DNA of 64,000 nt, taken from Adiantum capillus-veneris. Taxonomy: Eukaryota; Streptophyta; Polypodiopsida; Polypodiales; Pteridaceae. Below are positions 11,151 through 22,014 of the stretch, piece by piece. The notes below the pieces were generated by a model. It was given only the letters and a program-made list of their open reading frames with translations, made no database searches and was not told the DNA's origin. How positions within the stretch are numbered: position 1 is the stretch's first letter; each line of letters begins with the position of its first letter. The stretch is taken from NCBI GenBank assembly GCA_014529385.2, contig CM043945.1, forward strand, positions 152,371,741 to 152,435,740. Direction: 5' to 3'. Made by a program: the position numbers and the translations under genes.

Positions 11151-12300
11151 GATGTAGAAACCAACTCATGGCCCTACGGCTCAAGGAATAACTCTTGAAA
11201 TCTCACCTCTTCATAACACAAAAAACAACAAAATATTGCCAATCCAAAAAGTCACAACATCCCTACTAGTAGCATAACCCTCTAAAGCTTCAACTTCCAT
11301 GGCTACGACAGATAGTGCTACATCAAAGGCTCCACATGATCTGACCAAGGGTACATATCAATGGGTCCCCAAGGTATCAATATCGGACCCCCCATGGTTC
11401 AAGTTAATTCACAAGGGGAACGCATCCACTTAGGTTAAGAAGGTGAAAACCAAATCATGTTGGATTCCCAAACAACTATTAGAAGCCCAAGGCTACTATG
11501 ATGGAAATGATAAAATTTGGGTATCTAAACATAAATTGTGTCCTTCCCTATCCACCACAAAACCATGTGAGTAAAATCTTGTGATTCCAAAGCCAATGGA
11601 AGACCGTGGGAAGGGAAAGATCACAGAATGCTACACACCTATACCATAGCTAGTTTGGCTTCCAGGGAAAAACCAATCTTTTCGGCTTCGCTCGCGAAAG
11701 GGGGAGTTCCATAAAGCTTCTAGCTCCTCATGTAATGCATCCATAGATGTAAAAGATTCTATAAAACCTCCACCTACCATAGGCAACCTACATGAAGCTA
11801 CAAAAGATTCAGAGCCTCCCATTGTTCAATTATTACCTGATGCACTACTTCAAGTTCATTCATGGGAGAGTACCTTACCACCCTTGCAACTCGATGAGGC
11901 ACCCAAGGTAATAGATAACTATTGGCTAAAATCCTCACCTATTATCAATTGGAATAACTGGTTCCAAAAGGTGATGACATTCTTTTAAAGTATGATGTAC
12001 CCAAGGAAGGGGGGAGTCTTCATTCACGTCAGCTTATTGAATTATTTTCCTCTTACCCTTTCCATGACCCTTGAGCTTTTTGATTTTAGGGATTGTATAT
12101 ATATAGATATATAGTAACTAACCACCCTAGTTTAAAACAAAAAACAAAAATAAAAAATAGTAAAGAGCAAGAGCAATTAGCAAGCAAGTTTGCACAATAC
12201 TAGTAAAAATCATTGACCCAGACCTATACATGTCACATCAGGTACACTAAAACAGAAATCTATGTCATCAAACACCTAACCATCCTCTATTTGTGTTCAT
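11151..12300 (+). other. Element A region without recognisable pol domains
   Basis: Short open pieces (for example WIPKQLLEAQGYYDG near 11,465) look like former coding sequence, but no RT, RNase H or integrase motif is found in any frame. Tail of the region (12,070-12,180) is A/T-rich. Confidence 0.5.
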
Positions 12301-12308
12301 AGATATGG

Positions 12309-12710
12309 ATGATTTTGTACGAATATTCTTTTTACCTATCCCAAGTAATGCATTTATGTTATCCTCGTATTTCCTTTGAATGGGATTCGGTTGAAACACT
12401 CCCTTCTACAAGAAATGTTGAGGAGTTAGAGTGGTTGGTTTGCCTCTTGACTACGATGGATCCCTATTCTATCAAGGAAGTTTTCCCAATTGCTGATGTT
12501 TACCCTTTTTCCCTGGCTGAGTATGCATGCCTCATGACATTCCTAATACTATTCTGCATGGAAGAGGACGAGGACAATAATGGTGATGGAACAGACGAGA
12601 CACACAGCCTTACCAAATAGGATTATACCTACCTTGATGATGAGTATGGTGGTTTAGACTTAGAGCTACCAACCGATCTCTCCAACCTCCACTTACTTTG
12701 ATCCTCATCA
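12309..12710 (+). CDS. Element A 3' open frame of unknown function
   Basis: A 103-residue open stretch with a hydrophobic middle and an acidic end (CMEEDEDNNGDGTDE), continuing after a stop as DYTYLDDEYGGLDLELPTDL to about 12,700. The acidic end resembles the tails of some plant gypsy proteins. I do not recognise it, and it may be a remnant. Confidence 0.3.
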
Positions 12711-13851
12711 CTCGAGTGGTGGAGGGTAGGTAGGATTAGTACGATAGGACTGTTTCTGTTTTAGAGTTTAGTGATTAGCAAAGTTCTTTTTTCCCACTGA
12801 TGTGCCTCTAGAAGGTGGATGTTTGGTGGTGACTATTGTGCAGTTTGTGACTACATACAGATGCCTTTGAAGGACAACGACAATGGATGTTTACATGTTA
12901 CAACGGATGTTCTCCATTATATCAGGTGTACTAATTTTTATCTATGCTTTCCACAGTTACATGTTTGCATCTTGTCATTTGAGTTTCAAACAAAGCATAA
13001 AATTTATGAAGTTGTGACATTGCCACTTTAGATGCAATAATTTTTTCAAATTTCTAGTACCTTGTTCTTCTCTTCAAGTTTGGTCTATTAGTTGGCTTTC
13101 GGTAGGTATTAGAACCTTAAGCTAAACTAGGCCACTTAATTGCTGACTTTAATTCTTAAATAGTTGATTAATTGTAACTTTAGTAATGTTTTAGGCTATG
13201 AGGATATAGTTCTCTCTAGCTTATTCCACCTAAGTGTGAATTGTGTTGTGGAAGTCCATGTGTTAAGCTGGTATTTGAGACCTCAAGTCTCCTGGCTAGT
13301 TTATGCTCAAGCTGGTATTTGAGACCTTGAGTTTCTTAGCTATTGGTATTTGAGACCTCGAGTCCCCCAGCTACTTGTAGCAACTATGACAAAAAAAAAA
13401 CAAAAAAAGAGAAAAGAGAAAGCAAATAGCACAAACTTCCTTGTATTTTATGTTGATCACACTTAAGTGGTATAAGTGACAAAATCACTAGTCTTTAGAC
13501 CCCAACAAGCATTTCCAGGGTTAACTACTCTTTAGTTGACATTTTTTAATTAATGTTGGTCAATCTAGTACTTACTTTAGCCCTAGCTCTTGTGTACTTC
13601 TCTTAGAGTCAACCTAATAGACCTTAACTCAATTGCATTTTATTCAGGTTCTACGCTTGTTCTAGTTGGCAATGTTACAATTCATGATTTTTTTTTTGCA
13701 TTTCCTAGAATATCATGTATCCATCTCACTTATTGCACGCCTGCACATGCTACCTTTGAGCTTTCACAATGTTGTTTTTCTTCTGCCTACAGGTACTCCT
13801 ATCGTGGATCCCGATGCTGCACTATTATATTCCGAGGGCGGAATCTACATC
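12711..13851 (+). other. Element A 3' untranslated region
   Basis: No convincing gene. It contains three tandem copies of a 35-44-bp block at about 13,265-13,378 and a T-rich run near 13,688. It ends at the polypurine tract. Confidence 0.5.
13265..13378. repeat. Short tandem repeat, three copies, 35-44 bp
   Basis: The phrase GGTATTTGAGACCT followed by CGAGT/CAAGT and a CTGGCTA-like end occurs at about 13,269, 13,312 and 13,345. Confidence 0.8.
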
Positions 13852-13864
13852 AGAAAGGGGGTCA
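13852..13864 (+). other. Polypurine tract of element A
   Basis: AGAAAGGGGGTCA directly precedes the TGTTAACC start of the 3' LTR. This is where plus-strand DNA synthesis would be primed. Confidence 0.7.
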
Positions 13865-14384
13865 TGTTAACCACCGGCATCAACTTCTAGTAGTCATGGT
13901 CCGGGCTTGTAGGTCCAATAGGAAAAGGGTAAGAGTGATCATCGATGAGAGGTGCACTCTAACTCGAACATTCAAGGGTTATTTGGCTAAGCATGGGTGC
14001 CCAAGTGTGAAGGGGTGAGCTCATAAAAAGTCACCTAAACCTAAAGATCACTCATTCTCTCATTTGTGCAATTGAAGAGTGCTCTTGCCTTCTTCATCTC
14101 CTTGTGTGTGTATGCAAGAGAGAGAGAGAGAGATAAAGAGAGAGAATGATCGAGCACTACAATGGCACGACGGCGGCGGTGAGGCGGTTGAGCGTGGCAC
14201 GGTGGTAGCTCCCTCTTCTTTGTGGCAAGGAATCCTCCACAAAGGCGAGTGTAGGGCGTTGAGTGGCACACCCTTTCTCTCTTCATCTTGCTAGATTAAT
14301 CTGATTGTGTGCTTGCAGTTATTTGTGGCTCGTACATAGTGTATGGCAGGTCCCTTGCTTTGACATGTGCGACATATGCGCATA
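13865..14384 (+). repeat. 3' LTR of element A
   Basis: Begins TGTTAACCACCGG like the 5' LTR. The terminal bases are GCGCATA where the 5' LTR has GCACACA, so the final CA has mutated to TA; the GACAT duplication directly follows, confirming the end. Confidence 0.9.
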
Positions 14385-14389
14385 GACAT
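14385..14389. repeat. Target site duplication, right (GACAT), element A
   Basis: Identical to 6,264-6,268. Confidence 0.85.
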
Positions 14390-14583
14390 CATACGCTTAT
14401 AAAGTCTTTTTGACCAGATTGAAGAAAGTTTTGCAGGTTTGTGCTTATAGTTGTGTGCTCATATCCCTGTGTAGTCTGAAGTTCAAAAATGTTCAATGTT
14501 ATCAAAAACACTTTATACATGTATAATGTCTTTTTGAACCAATTGAAATGAATCTTGCTCTAGAGGTAGTCCAACACTTAGGC

Positions 14584-14588
14584 CCTTC
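14584..14588. repeat. Target site duplication, left (CCTTC), copia element
   Basis: CCTTC immediately precedes the TGTTAAGT of the left LTR and is repeated at 19,426-19,430. Confidence 0.85.
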
Positions 14589-15074
14589 TGTTAAGTATGG
14601 AGCCTGATTTACCCTTGTAATTTTCTGTGGTAAAAGCGCACATTTGTAAGGCCCCCATTATGAGGAGAAGCCATCGTGCGTGAAGGAAAATCACTCACCA
14701 GAAACCAAAATTTTCACGGACAAGAATCAGGGGCAACTTTAGAGGCCTCGGGGGCGGAGGCCCCCAAGACTTTTTTTCCACCGGAATATTCTTTTTCGCC
14801 GGAATATTATGGTCGGACGGAGGCCAGAAAGTGGTCGGAAAACAACCGGTCGGTTGGCCGGCGGCCGGTAGTCAATGGCCGGTGGTCGAAAGTCAATGGC
14901 CGGTGGCCGGTGGTCGAAAGTCAATGGCCGGTGGCTGGTGGCCGAATTCAAAAGCGGACATGTCTTCTCAAGGGCGGCCACACATGGGCGGATTGGAGGG
15001 TCCGATTTCAAATTATTCGCACAAGGGCGGCTACACATGGTTGTCTCTCATAAGAGAGACCAGCCTTTTTGCCT
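14589..15074 (+). repeat. 5' LTR of the copia element, 3' truncated
   Basis: Begins TGTTAAGTATGGAGCCTG, as does the 3' LTR at 18,672. It holds about 48 bp (near 14,732-14,780) that the 3' LTR lacks. Similarity ends at GCAGCCTTTTTG/CC; the TATA box and everything beyond, present in the 3' LTR, are absent. Confidence 0.88.
14860..14950. repeat. GC-rich short tandem repeat in the copia LTR
   Basis: About three to four copies of a 24-31-bp unit built on GTCAATGGCCGGTGG. The same array occurs at 18,895-18,985 and, more diverged, at 57,905-57,995 in the other LTRs of this family. Confidence 0.8.
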
Positions 15075-15076
15075 AG

Positions 15077-16534
15077 GCAGAGAATGGTTCAGTTGCAGAA
15101 CACCTAAATGACTTTAACACAAACATAAGTCAACTTCAATCAGTGAAAATCAATTTCGATGACGAAGTGCGAGCTCTCCTTATACTATCATCTCTAGCAG
15201 ATAGTTGGGACAGCCTTGTGATGGCTGTAAGTAATTCTATCTCTGGCACAAATACTCTTAAGTTTGATGATGTTGTGGGTGTTCTCCTAAGCGAGGAAAT
15301 GCGAAGGAGAAGCACAGGAGAATCATCAAGTGCTGCACTATCAGTGGAAACAAGAGGAAGGCCTAAGGAGAGGTTCAAAAACCAAAAGGGTCGTGATCGC
15401 TCAAGGCAGAGCAAGTCACGCACAAAGTCAGTTCTTGAATGTTGGAACTGCGGCAAGAAAGACCACGTCAAGAAGGATTGCTGGTCCAAGAAGAAGAAGG
15501 AGACAGAGTCTCAAGACAACAAGCCAACATCGGAGGCCAATGTGGCAGGTAAAGTAGAGCAATATGCTCTAATTCTCTCATTAGACAATGTGTCTAATTC
15601 TTGGATAGTAGATTCCGGGGCTTCATTCCATGCGACACCACACAAGCAACATTTCCAAGACTACACCAAAGGTAATTTTGGGTATGTATACTTGGGAGAT
15701 GATGAAGCTTGTGAGATTGTCGGCAAAGGTACAGTTTCTGTCAAAACTGCTAACGAAAATGAATGGAAGCTTAAAGATGTTAGGCATGTTCCTTCTCTTT
15801 GCAAAAATTTGATCTCTACAGGACAATTGGACGATGAAGGTCACAACATTGCATTCGGAAACAAACGGTGGAAGATCTCAAAGGGATCTTTGGTGGTTGC
15901 CAAGGGTGAAAAAGTCGGTACACTTTACTTGTGTACTGTTAGCACGCAACCTTCAACTTGTGCAGCAACTACAAAAGTTGACAGTGCGGTGTGGCACTAC
16001 CGACTTGGGCATATGAGTGCCAAAGGAATGCAAATCCTTCAAACAAAGAAGCTTCTACCAGGTTTGAAAGAAGTGGACTTAGAGTTCTGTGAAGATTGTG
16101 TTTATGGTAAACAAAAGAGGGTAAAATTTCAAAAATCAAGAAATGAAAGAAAAAATAAAAAACTTGAGTTGGTTCATTCTGATGTTTGGGGTCCTGCAAG
16201 TACACCATCACTTGGTGGCTCATTGTACTATGTAACATTCATAGACGATGCGACTAGAAAAACATGGGTTTATGTCATGAAGAATAAATCCGATGTATTT
16301 TCCATATTTCAAAGGTGGAAAGCCTTTGTGGAGAATGAAACAGGTACCAAGGTTAAATGCCTCAGATCCGACAATGGAGGCGAATATTGCAGCCAAGCTT
16401 TTGAAAGCTTTTGTGCTAGCAATGGCATTTCGGAGGCAAAGGACACCTCAACAAAATGGGATTTTGGAAAGGATGAACAGGACAATCATGGAACGAGCAC
16501 GAAGCATGCGGCTACATGCAGGCCTACCGCTTGA
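15077..16534 (+). pseudogene. Copia gag (partial), protease and integrase N-terminal part
   Basis: The open frame starts at the deletion joint (a TAG lies just upstream), so gag begins mid-domain: GSVAEHLNDFN then NFDDEVRALLILSSLADSW, the copia UBN2-type gag. CWNCGKKDHVKKDC (about 15,440) is the zinc knuckle; IVDSGASFHATP (about 15,605) the protease; HYRLGHMSAKGM and CEDCVYGKQ the zinc-binding pre-integrase part; LVHSDVWGPA and RSDNGGEY supply the first two integrase Asp residues. After about 16,428 the frame is wrong because of one extra base, and the last 34 residues are out-of-frame. Homologous sequence at 55,756 lacks that extra base. Confidence 0.9.
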
Positions 16535-18611
16535 GCTTTGGGCAGAAGCTGTAAGTACGTCTGTGTACTTAATCAATCGGTCACCCTCAACGGCATTGGA
16601 TGGGGAAGTTCCAGAAGAGGCATGGACAGGTAAACCGGTGAATTATGCATTTCTCAAAGTGTTTGGGTGTGAGGCTTTCATGCACATAGATAGAAGCCTA
16701 AGATCAAAGTTAGATGCAAAGTCCAAAAAGTGTTTCTTCATTGGCTATGGAGAAGGAGACTTTGGGTATCGCCTATGGAATCCTGAAGATAGTAAAATCT
16801 TAAGGAGTAGGGATGTAATTTTTAACGAACAAAATATGTACAAAGATTACTTGGAAAGAAAACAAACAAAAGAAACAAGTGATGAGTACATGGAGCTTGA
16901 GGACGGTGAAGACTCAAGGACTGCAAACGATGACAATGTGCAACAACGTCAACCAAATGAGGAGCATCAACCTATTCCCCGAAGATCTACAAGAGCAAGT
17001 AGACCTCCAGAAAGGTTTGTTCCTTCCTTCAACCATCTCTTGATCTCAGATTCTGGAGAGCCTGAATCATATGAAGAAGCTATGCAACATGAATCCAAAG
17101 AAGAATGGACGAAGAGCATGCAAGTGGAGATGGACTCACTACATCGCAACCAAACATGGGAGTTGGTTGAGTTGCCTAAACGTAAGCGGGCACTTCAAAA
17201 CAAATGGGTGTACAAGCTAAAGGAAGAAGAAGGTGGGAAGAAAAGGTACAAGTCTAGGCTTGTGGTAAAAGGTTTTTCTCAAAAGAAAGGTATTGACTTC
17301 AATGAAATATTTTCTCCTGTTGTAAAAATGAACTCAATTAGGCTTGTCTTAAGCCTTGTGGCTGCTCATGATCTAAATCTCGAGCAAATGGATGTAAATA
17401 CGGCATTCCCTCACGGTGACTTAGAGGAGGAAATCTACATGCTTCAACCAAAGGGGTATGAAGTAAAAGGTAAGGAGAAAATGGTTTGCAGATTAAAGAA
17501 GAGCTTGTATGGTTTAAAGCAAGCATCAAGACAATGGTACTTGAAGTTTGATCGATGGATGTTGGATCATGGATTCACAAGATGCAACTCGGATCACTGC
17601 GTCTACACGAAGAATTTGGGAGATGGGAAATTCATCATCCTAATGTTGTATGTTGATGACATGTTGATTGCAAGTGCTAACATGCAGGACATCAAAGACC
17701 TAAAAGAGGAGCTGTCCAAATCTTTTTCAATGAAAGATTTAGGTGCTGCAAAGAGGATACTTGGTATGAAAATATCAAGGGACAGGACTAAGAAGACAAT
17801 AAAGCTATCTCAAGAAGATTACATCAAAAAGGTACTAGAAAGGTTTGCAATGCAAAATGCAAAACCAGTTTCTACACCTTTGGCTGGTCATTTCAAACTA
17901 ACGAAGGATATGTGTCCAAAGACACAAGAGGAGATAGCCTATATGTCTAAAGTTCCATATGCTGCAGCGGTAGGTTCTCTAATGTATGCTATGGTCTGGA
18001 CAAGGCCAGACATTGCACATGTAGTGGGAGTTGTGAGTAGGTTCATGGACAACCCAGGTAAAGAGCATTGGCAAGCTGTGAAGTGGATACTTAGGTATCT
18101 AAAAGGGACAACAACAAATGCTTTGTATTTTGGAGGAACTGATATTTTTCTAAAAGGGTATGCTGATGCAGATATGGCAGGTGACAAAGATACTCGAAGG
18201 AGCACTACTGGCTATGTGTTCACGGTTGAAGGCACAGCAGTAAGCTGGGCTTCAAAGCTGCAGAAAGTGGTTTCACTTTCTACCACGGAAGCAGAGTATG
18301 TAGCAATGACGGATGCAAGCAAAGAAATTCTATGGCTTCACAGATTCTTAAAAGAGCTTGGATTCAAACAAGACAATTGTGTCTTGTACAGTGATAGCCA
18401 AAGCGCTATCCATCTTGCGAAGAACTCAGCCTTTCATTCAAGGACAAAGCACATTGAGGTGAGATATCACTTCATACGCACTCTTTTGGAAGAGGGACAG
18501 GTAAAGCTAGGAAAGGTGCATACAAGTGAAAATCCTGCAGACATGTTTACAAAGGTGGTCAACAAGGAGAAGTTCAGCTTTTGCTCATCTTCAATCGGCA
18601 TTCAAGGATAA
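16429..18611 (+). pseudogene. Copia integrase C-terminal part, reverse transcriptase and RNase H
   Basis: The frame picks up with TPQQNGILERMNRT, which carries the third catalytic residue (Glu) of integrase. RT follows: [44 protein letters not shown] (most copia have AFLHG), SLYGLKQASRQWY and the active-site LMLYVDDMLIA at about 17,643. RNase H motifs are YADADMAGD, STTEAEYVAM and LYSDSQSAIHLAKN. The stop is just 60 bases before the LTR. Apart from the frameshift this is close to full length. Codon 1 is not an initiation codon; in the intact element it would be one polyprotein. Confidence 0.92.
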
Positions 18612-18658
18612 GAAGCCAGAATGGAAAGCAGTCACAGGTTTGGTTTGGAGATCAGTCT

Positions 18659-18671
18659 CCAAGTGGGAGAT
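18659..18671 (+). other. Polypurine tract of the copia element
   Basis: CCAAGTGGGAGAT directly precedes TGTTAAGT of the 3' LTR. The same AAGTGGGAGAT occurs before the second copy's LTR at 57,669. Confidence 0.75.
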
Positions 18672-19425
18672 TGTTAAGTATGGAGCCTGATTTACCCTTG
18701 TAATTTTCTATGGTAAAAGCGCACATTTGTAAGGCCCCCATTATGAGGAGAAGCCATCGTGCGTGAAGGAAAATCACTCACCAGAAACCAAAATTTTCAC
18801 GGACAAGAATCAGGGGCGGAATATTCTTTTTCGCCGGAATATTATGGTCGGACGGCGGCCGGAAAGTGGTCGAAAAACAATCGGTTGGTTGGCCGGCGGC
18901 CGGTAGTCAATGGCCGATGGCCGGTGGTCGGAAGTCAATGGCCGGTGGCTGGTGGTCGAAAGTCAATGGCCGGTGGCCGAATTCAAAAGCGGACTTGTCT
19001 TCTCAAGGGCGGCCACACATGGGCGGATTGGAGGGTCCAATTTGGACTTATTCGCACAAGGGCAGCTACACATGGCTGTCTCTCATAAGAGAGGGCAGCC
19101 TTTTTGGCCTATAAAAGGAGGCCATTTCTACACACATTTTATAGTGTGAAGTTGATGCAAAAAGGTGAGTGTGAGGTGGTGAGAGTGAAGCAAGGCGGGA
19201 GCTCCATTAAGGGTATAATCCCTTTGTAAACTACTTCGTGTTTTGAAGTACTATAGCCATTGAGTGGCTGCTTTCCCGTGGACGTAGCCCACATTGGGTG
19301 AACCACGTATATCGTGTGTACTCTCTCTCTCTCTCTCTACTCTATAATCTCGTGTATGTAAATCTGTCTCTCTCCATTAAGTAATCTACTCAATTATCTA
19401 TTTAGCTACGTCTTATTTCCTAACA
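18672..19425 (+). repeat. 3' LTR of the copia element, complete (754 bp)
   Basis: TGTTAAGT...CCTAACA, perfect short inverted ends. It contains the GTCAATGGCCGG array, a TATA box at 19,110 and a CT tract at 19,319-19,339. It is the best reference for this family's LTR. Confidence 0.92.
19110..19118 (+). promoter_or_regulatory. TATA box in copia 3' LTR
   Basis: TATAAAAGG within the LTR; conserved at 58,122-58,130 in the second copy. Missing from the truncated 5' LTR, so this copy's own promoter at the 5' end is lost. Confidence 0.65.
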
Positions 19426-19430
19426 CCTTC
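19426..19430. repeat. Target site duplication, right (CCTTC), copia element
   Basis: Identical to 14,584-14,588. Confidence 0.85.
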
Positions 19431-20723
19431 ATAGATATTCTTTGACTTGAGTTTGGAATCAAGTTTGTTCAAGTTGTGGCCAAAAAGGTTTTGTAAAATG
19501 TTTGGATTGTTTCCTGGTTTTTGTAAGCTCAGATTTTGGTCCAAATGCAATAAAATGTAAGCTATGAACTTCCCCAAGGCTTTAGGAAATTTTGGGCATA
19601 TACCTTTGTACAATTTGAGTCTATTCTGGGCCAAAACACATTATACGCATATAATGTCTTTTTGACCATATTGAACTTAATTTTTTGTCCAAGGTTCTTC
19701 TTTATGTGTCCGCAAAGCATATGTGCTCAAAATCAGGTTTTGATGTCAATGTTTTACCAATTCACCACTTTTCTTTGTTTTTGGCTAGAATTTGCAAAAT
19801 TCTCTCCACATGTCAAGTTGGCTGACCAAATGCTGTGGATTCTTGTAGTCAAGCTTATAGAAACCTACCAAATGGCTTAGTGATGACAAACATGCAGGAT
19901 AATGCCCAAATCTATGTTGGGGACATTATACGCGTATAATGTCTCCTATCTCAGAATTCAGATATGTTTCTATCCTAAGTTTCCCTATTTATCAGCAACG
20001 TGTACATGTGTTCACAAAAACTTTAAAGCTTAAAAGTGCTTATAAACACAAGTTTTCGCTTTTTCCTATCACAACCACTTTGATTTTTGGCTTTTGGTCC
20101 CTAATTCTATGACAAAATTCCCCACTCAAGGTGTTCCTAGGTATAAATATCCTTTTGAACACTCTGGAATAATCAGTTTCCATAATTTTGGTCTCTTTTT
20201 AGCCATGGACACTTTATACACGTATAAAGTCTAACCTTGCAAAATTCATATTTTTATGTGCAAAGCCCTTTCTAATGCCTTCTTATGCCCTCAACAACCT
20301 TGGGTCATGCAAAACATTTTAGTGAACTTTGTTTTGCACTGTTTCAACTAAGAATAAATCTCTTTTCAAGACTTCAATGCAACCAATCAACTCAAGCAAA
20401 TCCTCATTGATGGACAACTCTAGATCAAGATCAAATCATCTACCTAAAGCTACTCCTAAACATAAAAATGAGATTTTTCCATTGTGAGAGGATAAGAACT
20501 TCACTGACCCACACGGACTAGCTAATGCCTTTATCACCTCATCAGCCACTCAAACTCCAAAACCGATACAATTCTAGACTAAACCCATCAACATGGGTGA
20601 CCAAGGCAAGACACACTCTTCCTATCTCTATAGGTCCTAACTAAACTAGATAGAAAAGGATACGTTGGCACGCCAGAGGAACTCTCACCTCATAGGATTA
20701 GTCTAAGGTCACCTACCTAGGGC
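19431..20723 (-). other. Leader of the minus-strand gypsy element, third part, with spaced palindromes
   Basis: Non-coding sequence holding three palindromes: about 19,645-19,672 (ACATTATACGCATATAATGT), 19,921-19,943 (ACATTATACGCGTATAATGT) and 20,210-20,233 (ACTTTATACACGTATAAAGT). Their spacing is about 275-290 bp. I see no open frame with a known domain. The region ends at a primer-site-like sequence. Confidence 0.5.
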
Positions 20724-20746
20724 TTTGGTCCCGGGAGTGGCGCCTA
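20724..20746 (-). other. Candidate primer-binding site of the minus-strand gypsy element
   Basis: On the minus strand TAGGCGCCACTCCCGGGACC directly follows an LTR-like end (CCGCCAACA). It has the GGCGCC core of gypsy primer sites but I cannot match a specific tRNA. Its orientation agrees with the gag, protease and RT order at 1-5.6 kb. Confidence 0.45.
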
Positions 20747-20839
20747 TGTTGGCGGGTACGCCGCAAGTGGACGCTAGCATAGCAAGAATAGAACCAAAAA
20801 CTCTATGTCGACAGAGGACAAAGCTTAACCCGTAGGCGT

Positions 20840-21764
20840 TGTCAGGAGTTTTTTGGAGCAAGGGATTGCGCATATGTACATACCCATGCATGGTGCATTG
20901 AATAAAGGATTGCCCATTTTCTAGAGCCCTCTGAGGTGCTATGGGTGTCCTTTGAACTAGATACGTGGGGCCCACATGTGTACAGGCAGGACAACATGTA
21001 CATAGTGCATCGATTTTCACTATTATCAGTACCAATGTGTTTTTTCTACAATAAGAAGGAGTTGGTAGCACGTAAAAATTCTCGAGGAAGCTATCCGCGG
21101 GTCGATGACATGAGGTAAGAAGATGCGTCAGATGGCATCTAGTGGCATCAGGAGGTCAAATGGGGTCAATATTTGCACGTGGATGAGTACAGACAAAACG
21201 TGGATGTTTTCTTGTGATAATTGTGCAAAAAGGTCATCATGAGAACCATATTTTCGGGCCACTTCACATGGTGGCGGGATGCATTATTGGAAAAAGTTGA
21301 GTGCCAGGTGTGCGGATGACGCAAAAGGGTGACAACTATGCACTACGAGGTCAGGTTTTGGCCTGTTCGGGGTGAAAGGCCAAGGGTGCCCAAGTAATAT
21401 AGCTAAGTGTGTGAAATAAAAAACCAGAGAGAAGACCAAAAAAAACGTGGAGAGAAGAGGAGGAACAGCCGCAACTGTGTTTTTGGGTTTTCTCGAGCCT
21501 GTTTTGGCCGTCGTAAACTGCTCATCCAAGGTCAGATTTGAGCACTTTGACATTGTAGAGTGGGGTTTTGGGCCATTCCGGACGCGATGGCGCTGTCCAT
21601 TTTGGCTGTGTAAGTTTCTCCTATGAGTGAAGCTTCTGATCCAATTTGTGATTGTATCTCGTACATTTTACCCATATTGTGTGAGTTATTTGCCCCATTG
21701 GTGTTGGCCCAAGCTCAATCGTATCTAAAGATAAAAAATTCTCCTCTTTTGAGCTGAGTTTTTT

Positions 21765-21802
<38 letters not shown>

Positions 21803-21990
21803 CTCTTTGTGTGGAGTGGGCAAACGGATAGTCTCTCTCCTCTCACTCCATAGGTGTGTTCCCTGTCTCGGCCAGGTGGGTTGTGTAAGCCGAGTGGTGC
21901 CCCATAGTGTGTGTGTGTGTGTGTGTATCTTCCCAAGAGTGTGTGTCAGTTCGTTATAGAGGCGTTGTGTGTGTTTTCATACCGCTCACA
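20840..21990 (+). repeat. 5' LTR of element B (1,151 bp)
   Basis: Starts TGTCAGGAGTTTTTTGG and ends CCGCTCACA. It contains two GT tracts (21,767-21,800 and 21,907-21,926) and aligns with the 3' LTR throughout. Confidence 0.88.
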
Positions 21991-21996
21991 TTCTTT

Positions 21997-22014
21997 TGGT
22001 GCCCCCGCGGAGGA
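21997..22014 (+). other. Primer-binding site of element B
   Basis: TGGTGCCCCCGCGGAGGA six bases after the LTR. Element C has TGGTGCCCCCACGGAGGA in the same place. The tRNA it would pair with ends GGGGGCACCA; I cannot name it with confidence. Confidence 0.6.

Larger units (their letters stand above)
6269..14384 (+). mobile_element. Element A: complete non-autonomous Ty3-type LTR element (gag/protease only)
   Basis: The element has two LTRs (519 and 520 bp), a primer site matching the tRNA-Asp type, a polypurine tract and a 5-bp target duplication, so both ends are defined. Inside are gag remnants with CCHC knuckles and a protease-like segment with DTRA in place of DTGA. I find no YVDD-type RT, RNase H or integrase in 8.1 kb. 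Such large gag-only elements are known in plants as TR-GAG or LARD-like elements and rely on enzymes from autonomous relatives. LTRs differ at roughly one site in ten by eye, so the insertion is not recent. A second family member starts at about 62,667. Confidence 0.85.
14385..14588 (-). other. Leader of the minus-strand gypsy element, second part
   Basis: About 200 bp of non-coding sequence between two nested elements. It contains half of a palindrome broken by element A (CATACGCTTATAAAGTC) and a second palindrome at about 14,508-14,535 (ACACTTTATACATGTATAAT). Confidence 0.5.
14589..19425 (+). mobile_element. Ty1/copia LTR retrotransposon, 5' deleted, pol frameshifted
   Basis: Both outer ends are fixed by a CCTTC target duplication. 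The interior encodes, in copia order, gag, CCHC knuckle, protease, integrase, RT and RNase H. A deletion joins the 5' LTR at about 15,073 directly to mid-gag; it removed the last third of the 5' LTR (including TATA box and R/U5), the primer site and the gag start. One extra base in integrase (about 16,428) splits pol. The copy therefore cannot transpose alone. A second, more degraded copy lies at 55,223-58,476. Confidence 0.92.

Noticed and set aside
14676-15111. Overlapping open frames within the copia 5' LTR
   Set aside because: They fall inside the LTR and its GC-rich short repeat, occur again in the 3' LTR and show no protein motif.
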